Of a DNA stretch of 64,000 nt, positions 58,427-64,000 are shown piece by piece. Origin of the DNA: Dickeya aquatica (lineage in GTDB: Bacteria; Pseudomonadota; Gammaproteobacteria; Enterobacterales; Enterobacteriaceae). Position numbers and translations under genes: made by a program. Under the pieces are notes generated by a model, which was not told the DNA's origin, ran no database searches, and saw only the letters and a list, made by a program, of their open reading frames with translations. Position 1 is the first letter of the stretch; every line of letters begins with the position of its first letter. The DNA lies in the NCBI RefSeq assembly GCF_900095885.1, contig NZ_LT615367.1, positions 186,001-250,000 of the forward strand, written 5' to 3'.

Positions 58427-58610
58427 CTGGTTCGCACAATAACGGCAATGTGTTTTTAAGGGCAATTGTGTTTTTCGTCTGGCTGCGTTGGCAATTCTGA
58501 GTGGCTGAGTGCGCTTTTTTTGCTCTGATGTAAACCATCTTGACGGAAATTCAGCTGCGTAACTCGACTACAATGCTGCACCCGTTGCGTGTTATGGAGC
58601 GAGCCTCACT

Positions 58611-59510
58611 GTGCCGTTATTAATCATCACCACGATTTTGTGGGCCTTTTCCTTTAGCCTGATTGGCGAATATCTGGCAGGCCAGGTCGATAGCTGGTTC
58701 TCGGCGATGTTTCGTCTGGTGCTGGCGGCGCTGGTGTTCCTGCCTTTTTTGCGCTGGCGCGGTTATTCTCCCAAAGTGCTGGGGCTGTATTTACTGGTCG
58801 GCGCTTTCCAGCTTGGCATCATGTACCTGTTTTTCTTTCGCAGTTACCTCTACCTGAACGTTCCCTCTGTGCTGCTGTTTTCGGTAATGACGCCGCTTTA
58901 CGTGACGTTGATTTATGATCTGTTAAGCGGCAGGCGCTTGCGCTGGGGCTATGCGTTTAGCGCGCTGCTGGCGGTGCTGGGTGCGGCGATTATCCATTAC
59001 CACGGTGTGAGCGATCACTTCTGGTGGGGGCTGTTACTGGTGCAGGCGGCCAACGTCTGTTTTGCCGTCGGTCAGGTTGGTTATAAGCGCCTGATGGAGC
59101 TGCACCCGATGCCGCAGCACAGCGCGTTTTCCTGGTTTTACCTCGGGGCGGCGCTGGTGACACTGATTGCCTGGGGGCTGTTTGGCAACATGGCAAAACT
59201 GCCTGCGGCGACAGTACAGTGGCAGGTGCTGGTGTTCCTTGGCGTGGTGGTGTCCGGGCTTGGCTACTTTATGTGGAACTACGGCGCGACGCAGGTTGAT
59301 GCCGGTACGCTCAGTATTATGAACAACTTTCACGTACCGGCCGGGCTGCTGGTCAACTTCGCGTTCTGGCAGAAAACGCCGGACTGGAGCCGCTTTATGC
59401 TGGGCAGCGCGGTTATTGTGGCCGCGCTGTGGGTGCACCAGCGCTGGGTCGTGAAGCGTCACGCACAAACGGCAGATGCGCACAGGCATGCTGGCGGGCA
59501 GAACGAATAA
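58611..59510 (+). CDS. yigM: EamA-family transporter YigM (biotin transporter type)
   Basis: 299 residues from a GTG start with GGAGCG ahead. [20 protein letters not shown] and [20 protein letters not shown] match E. coli YigM closely. Ten membrane segments are expected. E. coli YigM has been linked to biotin uptake. Placement next to metR-metE is conserved. Its 3' end overlaps convergent metR by 98 bases. Confidence 0.92.
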   Translation: MPLLIITTILWAFSFSLIGEYLAGQVDSWFSAMFRLVLAALVFLPFLRWRGYSPKVLGLYLLVGAFQLGIMYLFFFRSYLYLNVPSVLLFSVMTPLYVTLIYDLLSGRRLRWGYAFSALLAVLGAAIIHYHGVSDHFWWGLLLVQAANVCFAVGQVGYKRLMELHPMPQHSAFSWFYLGAALVTLIAWGLFGNMAKLPAATVQWQVLVFLGVVVSGLGYFMWNYGATQVDAGTLSIMNNFHVPAGLLVNFAFWQKTPDWSRFMLGSAVIVAALWVHQRWVVKRHAQTADAHRHAGGQNE

Positions 59511-60351
59511 ACGCCTCTATGACCGGCTGGCGCTGTTCGCCATCGCGTACCGCGGCGTACAGCCGGCTCCACAAGCCTTCCCCCAGCGTTTTGGTCACTA
59601 CCAGCCCTTGCCGCTCAACGTTTTCAACCACCCAGTGTGGCAGTGCGGCAATACCCATGCGCGCCGAGACCATCTGAATTAATAACAGCGTGTTATCGAC
59701 GCTTTTTAGCGAGGGGCTGACACCCGCCGGTTGCAGGAAATGACGCCAGACATCGAGCCGCTGGCGCTGCACCGGGTAAATCATCAGCGTTTCTTGCGCT
59801 AAATCTTCAGGCTCAATGACTTCACGACTGGCCAGCGGGTGGTCGGGTGCCAGCACCAGCCGCACCTCAAAATCAAACATCGGTGAATAGTGAAGGCCAC
59901 TGCGCGGCAGGATGTCCGAGGTCATCACCAGGTCCAGCTCGCCTTGCTGGAGCGCAGGCTGTGGGTCGAACGTCACGCCGGATTTAAAATCCATCACCAC
60001 CTGTGGCCAGTGTTGGTGGAAATTTTCCAGCGCTGGCGTGAGCCACTGGATGCAACTGTGGCATTCAATCGCCAGTCGCAGCGTGGTTTGATGCGGTTCA
60101 TTGCAGGCCTGTAGCGCCTGCTGAATCTGCGGCAGGATCTGTTCGGCCAGTTGCAGCAGGATCTCCCCCTGTGGTGTGAAACGTAGCGGCTGGCTCTTAC
60201 GGACGAATAAGCGAAATCCCAGGCGCTGTTCCAGATCGCTGAACTGGTGTGACAGTGCCGACTGTGTTTGGTGGAGCTGGGCGGCGGCGGCGGCTAACGA
60301 TCCGGTGTTACGCAGCGCCTGGAGTGTCCGTAAGTGTTTAAGTTCGATCAT
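59413..60351 (-). CDS. metR: LysR-type regulator of methionine synthesis MetR
   Basis: 312 residues. [20 protein letters not shown] and [20 protein letters not shown] form the winged helix domain; [17 protein letters not shown] and [20 protein letters not shown] are MetR-specific. Homocysteine is the co-inducer. It is divergent from metE, its chief target, over a 104-base gap. The last about 30 residues are coded antisense to the yigM 3' end. Confidence 0.96.
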   Translation of the reverse strand: MIELKHLRTLQALRNTGSLAAAAAQLHQTQSALSHQFSDLEQRLGFRLFVRKSQPLRFTPQGEILLQLAEQILPQIQQALQACNEPHQTTLRLAIECHSCIQWLTPALENFHQHWPQVVMDFKSGVTFDPQPALQQGELDLVMTSDILPRSGLHYSPMFDFEVRLVLAPDHPLASREVIEPEDLAQETLMIYPVQRQRLDVWRHFLQPAGVSPSLKSVDNTLLLIQMVSARMGIAALPHWVVENVERQGLVVTKTLGEGLWSRLYAAVRDGEQRQPVIEAFIRSARQHACAHLPFVRDASRPSAGAPTARPQ

Positions 60352-60415
60352 GAGAGTCCTTCACAGTGACAGTGAATAAATTGCGCTTGTGCTCACTACA
60401 CTACCTGCGGATTAT

Positions 60416-60439
60416 GGATGTGTAAACATCTGGACGGCT
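60416..60439 (+). promoter_or_regulatory. Tandem MetJ boxes in the metR-metE intergenic region
   Basis: Three adjacent 8-mers match the met box AGACGTCT: GGATGTGT (5 of 8), AAACATCT (6 of 8) and GGACGGCT (6 of 8), counted by eye. They lie 17-40 bases before the metE start, where MetJ repression is expected. A clear MetR site (TGAA-N5-TTCA) was not found. Confidence 0.7.
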
Positions 60440-60455
60440 AAATGAGGATTCAGGC

Positions 60456-62723
60456 ATGGCAATTATCAATCACACTCTCGGTTTCCCGCGCGTCGGTCTG
60501 CGTCGTGAACTAAAAAAAGCACAGGAAAGCTATTGGGCGGGCAACAGCACTCAGGATGAACTGCTGGCCGTAGGGCGTGAGCTGCGCGCCCGTCACTGGC
60601 AACAGCAGAAAGACGCAGGCGTTGAGCTGCTGCCGGTAGGCGATTTTGCCTGGTACGATCATGTGTTGACCACCAGCCTGTTGCTGGGCAATGTCCCGGC
60701 CCGCCATCAGAGCGCTGACGGCGCAGTAAATCTCGATACTCTGTTCCGTATTGGCCGTGGCCGCGCACCGACCGGTGAGCCCGCAGCGGCGGCGGAAATG
60801 ACCAAATGGTTTAACACCAACTATCACTACATGGTGCCGGAATTCACCAAAGGCCAGTCGTTCAGGCTGACCTGGACGCAACTGCTTGATGAAGTAGACG
60901 AAGCGCAGGCGCTGGGCCACAAGGTGAAACCGGTACTGCTCGGCCCTGTGACCTACCTGTGGCTGGGTAAGGTGAAAGGGGAAGCGTTCAACCGTCTGGA
61001 TCTGCTCAGTGCCATTCTGCCGGTTTATCAGCAGGTGCTGGCGGAACTGGCCAAACGCGGCATTGAATGGGTACAGATTGATGAACCGCTGCTGGCGCTG
61101 GAGCTGGATGGCGAATGGCAGGCGGCGTTTAAACCGGCTTACGCTGCGCTGCAAGGCCAGAGCAAACTGCTGCTGACCACCTATTTCGACAGCATCAGCC
61201 AGAATCTGGACGTTATCAAGGCACTGCCGGTGCAGGGGCTGCATGTCGATTTGGTGCATGGCAAAGATGACGCCGCCACGCTCAATGCGCAGTTACCGGC
61301 TGACTGGGTATTGTCACTCGGTGTTATCAATGGCCGTAACGTCTGGCGTGCCGACCTGGCGAGCTGGTTTGAGCGCCTGCAACCGCTGCTCGGCAAACGC
61401 ACCCTGTGGCTGGGCAGTTCTTGCTCGCTGCTGCACAGCCCGATTGATCTCAGTGTGGAAACCCGTCTGGATGACGAAGTAAAAAGCTGGTTCGCGTTTG
61501 CGATTCAGAAGTGTCAGGAGCTGGCGTTGTTGACCAAGGCGCTGAACCGCGGCAATAGCGATGAGCTGGTGGCCTATAGCGCACCGATCCGCGCCCGCCA
61601 GACATCGACCCGGGTGAATAACCCAGAAGTGGCGCAGCGTCTGGCGTCTATCACCGCGCAAGACAGCCAGCGTCAGCACCCGTATCCGGTGCGTGCCGAA
61701 GCCCAGCGTGCACGCTTCAAACTGCCTGCCTGGCCGACCACCACGATTGGTTCATTCCCGCAAACCAGCGAAATTCGCGGCCTGCGGCTGGATTTCAAAC
61801 AAGGTCGTCTGGACGGTCAAAACTACCGTACCGGCATCGCCGGGCACATCAAACAGGCGATTGTGGAACAAGAGCGGCTGGAGCTGGATGTGTTAGTACA
61901 CGGCGAAGCCGAGCGTAACGACATGGTGGAGTATTTTGGCGAGCATCTCGACGGTTTCGTCTTTACCCAGAACGGGTGGGTGCAGAGTTACGGTTCACGC
62001 TGCGTGAAACCGCCGGTGGTGATTGGCGACATCAGCCGCCCCGAAGCGATTACGGTGGAGTGGGCGAAATATGCACAATCACTGACCAGCAAGCCGGTAA
62101 AAGGCATGTTGACCGGCCCGGTCACGATTTTGTGCTGGTCATTCCCGCGTGAAGATGTCAGCCGTGAAACCATTGCCAAACAGATTGCGCTGGCGCTGCG
62201 CGATGAAGTGGCGGATCTGGAAGCGGCCGGTATCGGCATCATCCAGATTGACGAACCGGCGCTGCGTGAAGGGCTGCCGCTGCACCGCTCTGACTGGGCG
62301 GCCTATCTGGCGTGGGCGGTGGATGCGTTTCGCCTGAATGCGGCGGTGGCGCAAGACGATACGCAAATCCACACCCACATGTGTTATTGCGAATTCAACG
62401 ACATCATGGATTCGATTGCGGCACTGGATGCGGACGTGATCACCATCGAAACTTCACGTTCTGATATGGAGCTGCTGGAGTCGTTTGAAGAGTTCGAATA
62501 TCCGAATGAAATCGGCCCCGGCGTGTATGACATTCACTCGCCGAACGTACCGAGCGTGGAATGGATTGAAGCGCTGCTGCGCAAAGCGGCCCAGCGTATT
62601 CCGGCAGAGCGCCTGTGGGTGAACCCGGACTGCGGCCTGAAAACGCGCGGCTGGCCGGAAACCCGCCAGTCACTGGCGAACATGGTGACGGCGGCCAAAC
62701 GCCTGCGTGACAGCGCTCAGTAA
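60456..62723 (+). CDS. metE: Cobalamin-independent methionine synthase
   Basis: 755 residues, E. coli being 753. N-terminal half [20 protein letters not shown]; in the C-terminal half the zinc ligands are in [12 protein letters not shown] (His and Cys) and [11 protein letters not shown] (Cys), and [15 protein letters not shown] binds substrate. It transfers methyl from methyltetrahydrofolate triglutamate to homocysteine. Confidence 0.98.
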   Translation: MAIINHTLGFPRVGLRRELKKAQESYWAGNSTQDELLAVGRELRARHWQQQKDAGVELLPVGDFAWYDHVLTTSLLLGNVPARHQSADGAVNLDTLFRIGRGRAPTGEPAAAAEMTKWFNTNYHYMVPEFTKGQSFRLTWTQLLDEVDEAQALGHKVKPVLLGPVTYLWLGKVKGEAFNRLDLLSAILPVYQQVLAELAKRGIEWVQIDEPLLALELDGEWQAAFKPAYAALQGQSKLLLTTYFDSISQNLDVIKALPVQGLHVDLVHGKDDAATLNAQLPADWVLSLGVINGRNVWRADLASWFERLQPLLGKRTLWLGSSCSLLHSPIDLSVETRLDDEVKSWFAFAIQKCQELALLTKALNRGNSDELVAYSAPIRARQTSTRVNNPEVAQRLASITAQDSQRQHPYPVRAEAQRARFKLPAWPTTTIGSFPQTSEIRGLRLDFKQGRLDGQNYRTGIAGHIKQAIVEQERLELDVLVHGEAERNDMVEYFGEHLDGFVFTQNGWVQSYGSRCVKPPVVIGDISRPEAITVEWAKYAQSLTSKPVKGMLTGPVTILCWSFPREDVSRETIAKQIALALRDEVADLEAAGIGIIQIDEPALREGLPLHRSDWAAYLAWAVDAFRLNAAVAQDDTQIHTHMCYCEFNDIMDSIAALDADVITIETSRSDMELLESFEEFEYPNEIGPGVYDIHSPNVPSVEWIEALLRKAAQRIPAERLWVNPDCGLKTRGWPETRQSLANMVTAAKRLRDSAQ

Positions 62724-62839
62724 AGTAAAGCGAAGTGACAACGGTGATGAGGAGTGGCGTGACGGCTGACAGGATACGCGTTCACCACAGGATGTGACAC
62801 ACAGGATGGGGGCATTCCTCATCACCACCTGATAATCAC

Positions 62840-62872
62840 AAGGGAGACCATCGCGTCTCCCTTGTCCGTTTT
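62840..62872. terminator. Terminator between convergent metE and ysgA
   Basis: AAGGGAGAC at 62840-62848 pairs with GTCTCCCTT at 62855-62863; GTCCGTTTT follows on the plus strand. It probably serves metE. Confidence 0.75.
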
Positions 62873-62884
62873 GCCGGATGTGGA

Positions 62885-63712
62885 TCACACCACGCCGTAG
62901 CGGGCAAACCAGGCCAGCATGCGTTGCCAGCCATCTTTGGCTGAGGCGTCATGGTAGCTGGCGCGGTAATCGGAGTGAAAGGCGTGCCCGGCATCGGCAT
63001 AGACGATGATATCCGTATCGACACGGCTTGCCTGCAACGCCTGGCGCATGGCATCGACCTGTTCTGGCCCAATGCTGCCGTCCTGCCCACCATACAGGCC
63101 CAGCACTGGCGCTATTAATGCGGGGGCGATATCAACCGGATGGCGTGGCGAGGTGAGCGTTTTGTCCGCGACCAGCTTGCCATACCAGGCGACCGCCGCT
63201 TTCAGCTGTGGGTTATGCGCGGCGTACAGCCAACTGATGCGCCCGCCCCAGCAAAACCCGGTGATCGCCAGACGTGCGGCATCGCCACCCTGCTGCACCG
63301 CCCAGTGTACGGTATGGTCAAGGTCGCCCAGAACCTGATGGTCCGGCACCTTGCTCACCAGTTCGCGCAGCAGCGTTGGAATATCATGGTATTGCTGCGG
63401 GTCGCCTTGGCGAAAATAGAGTTCCGGCGCAATCGCCAGATAACCCTGTTTCGCCAGCCGTCGGCATACATCACGGATATATTCATGCACGCCGAAGATC
63501 TCTTGTACCACCAAAACGATCGGGAGCGGGCCATCGGTGCGTTGCGGTTTAGCAAAGTAAATCGGCAGCGCTTCTCCCTGCGTTGTCAGGGTGGTTTCAC
63601 CGCAGGTCAGCCCGGTGGCGTCGGTAATGATAGCGCCAGTGGCATCGGGCCCGGCGGCTTTCGCAAAGCCGGGGGATAGGGGGTGGGATGTCAGTTGCTC
63701 ATCGGAATTCAT
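62885..63712 (-). CDS. ysgA: Dienelactone hydrolase family protein YsgA
   Basis: 275 residues. The catalytic Cys is in ITGFCWGGRISWLY and the acid/base elements in VVQEIFGVHEYI and YADAGHAFHSDYR, as in the Cys-His-Asp dienelactone hydrolases. The natural substrate is unknown. Placement between metE and udp is as in E. coli, where the gene is also called dlhH. Confidence 0.93.
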   Translation of the reverse strand: MNSDEQLTSHPLSPGFAKAAGPDATGAIITDATGLTCGETTLTTQGEALPIYFAKPQRTDGPLPIVLVVQEIFGVHEYIRDVCRRLAKQGYLAIAPELYFRQGDPQQYHDIPTLLRELVSKVPDHQVLGDLDHTVHWAVQQGGDAARLAITGFCWGGRISWLYAAHNPQLKAAVAWYGKLVADKTLTSPRHPVDIAPALIAPVLGLYGGQDGSIGPEQVDAMRQALQASRVDTDIIVYADAGHAFHSDYRASYHDASAKDGWQRMLAWFARYGVV

Positions 63713-63837
63713 GGCTTTCCTCCTGTCAGCGGGTGAGCCCGCGTGTGTGAGTCAGTGATGCTGGCATGTCAGGTATGGCGAAGACTGAGGATTCAGGCAT
63801 CGCTCTCTGTGCTTTGCGCCATGATTACCGCTTAAAT

Positions 63838-63853
63838 TGTGATTTCCATCACT
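63838..63853. promoter_or_regulatory. CRP-like site upstream of udp
   Basis: TGTGA-TTTCCA-TCACT matches TGTGA-N6-TCACA in 9 of 10 conserved bases. In E. coli udp is under CRP with CytR. Confidence 0.8.
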
Positions 63854-63889
63854 AAAATAATGTAAAAGTCTATTTGTTACTTTCCAATC

Positions 63890-63905
63890 AGCGATATGCC
63901 TCACT
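63890..63905. promoter_or_regulatory. Second, weaker CRP-like site upstream of udp
   Basis: AGCGA-TATGCC-TCACT matches the CRP consensus in 7 of 10 bases. TAAGAT at 63928-63933 lies downstream as a likely -10 box, giving a class II-like arrangement with CytR possibly between the two sites. Confidence 0.6.
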
Positions 63906-63967
63906 TAATTGGCCTGTGGCTGTGCGCTAAGATGACAACGTACCTGAGCGTTTGTCTGGAGGCATAT

Positions 63968-64000
63968 ATGTCTGATGTATTTCATCTCGGTTTAACCAAG
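63968..64000 (+). CDS. udp: Uridine phosphorylase, N-terminus only (cut by window edge)
   Basis: The 11 codons read MSDVFHLGLTK, the start of Udp as in E. coli apart from a small change at the very N-terminus. GGAGG lies 5 bases ahead. The rest is outside the window. The call rests also on conserved metE-ysgA-udp order. Confidence 0.9.
   Translation, partial: MSDVFHLGLTK

Overview
The window looks like a chromosomal segment of an enterobacterium, most likely a soft-rot member of the Pectobacteriaceae such as Dickeya. This is inferred from gene order and protein likeness, since no rRNA or species marker is present. The backbone is in the enterobacterial order: yicC | rph-pyrE, slmA, dut, coaBC, radC, rpmB-rpmG-mutM, coaD-waaE-waaA, the LPS core cluster, hldD, kbl-tdh, yibQ-envC, yibN-secB-gpsA-cysE, then yigM-metR-metE-ysgA-udp. 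No tRNA, rRNA, CRISPR array, integrase or insertion sequence was seen.

The accessory part is 285-29300. It separates yicC from rph, which are divergent neighbours in E. coli. It has three parts. (A) 423-9358: a LysR regulator, an M19 dipeptidase, a five-gene Dpp-type peptide importer with a Tat-signal binding protein, and an S12 D-aminopeptidase. (B) 9632-17440: a small secreted protein, three tandem near-identical 254-residue proteins of unknown family on an exact 788-bp period, and a complete MacAB/TolC-like exporter (separate ATPase, FtsX/MacB-type permease, TolC-like outer-membrane protein, membrane-fusion protein). (C) 28228-17416 on the minus strand: a DUF1611 (DgcN-like) protein, an L-Ala-D/L-Glu epimerase-family enzyme, a Gsi-type importer, a DmpA-type aminopeptidase, a DppA-type D-aminopeptidase and an isoaspartyl peptidase. 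A and C both look built to import and break down peptides with D- or isopeptide-linked residues. B is the best candidate for an undescribed system: a diversified tandem protein family beside a dedicated tripartite exporter. Two DUF202 membrane proteins (yidH, yidG) close the block.

The LPS region (36919-50368) encodes a WabG/WabH/WaaQ/WaaE-type core like that of Klebsiella and Serratia. Its outer-core part holds a plus-strand deacetylase/GT9 pair and an AT-rich pair (a GT2 transferase and waaL), which suggests exchange by transfer. In the conserved flanks, grxC is absent between yibN and secB, gpmM is absent upstream of envC, and a DUF2202 ferritin-like gene sits between coaBC and radC.

Regulatory signals include the hairpin and T-run between rph and pyrE, a good sigma-70 promoter before rpmB, tandem MetJ boxes before metE, and CRP-like sites before udp. 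The only stretch over 300 bases without a gene is 18391-18845, which holds a probable dispersed intergenic repeat.
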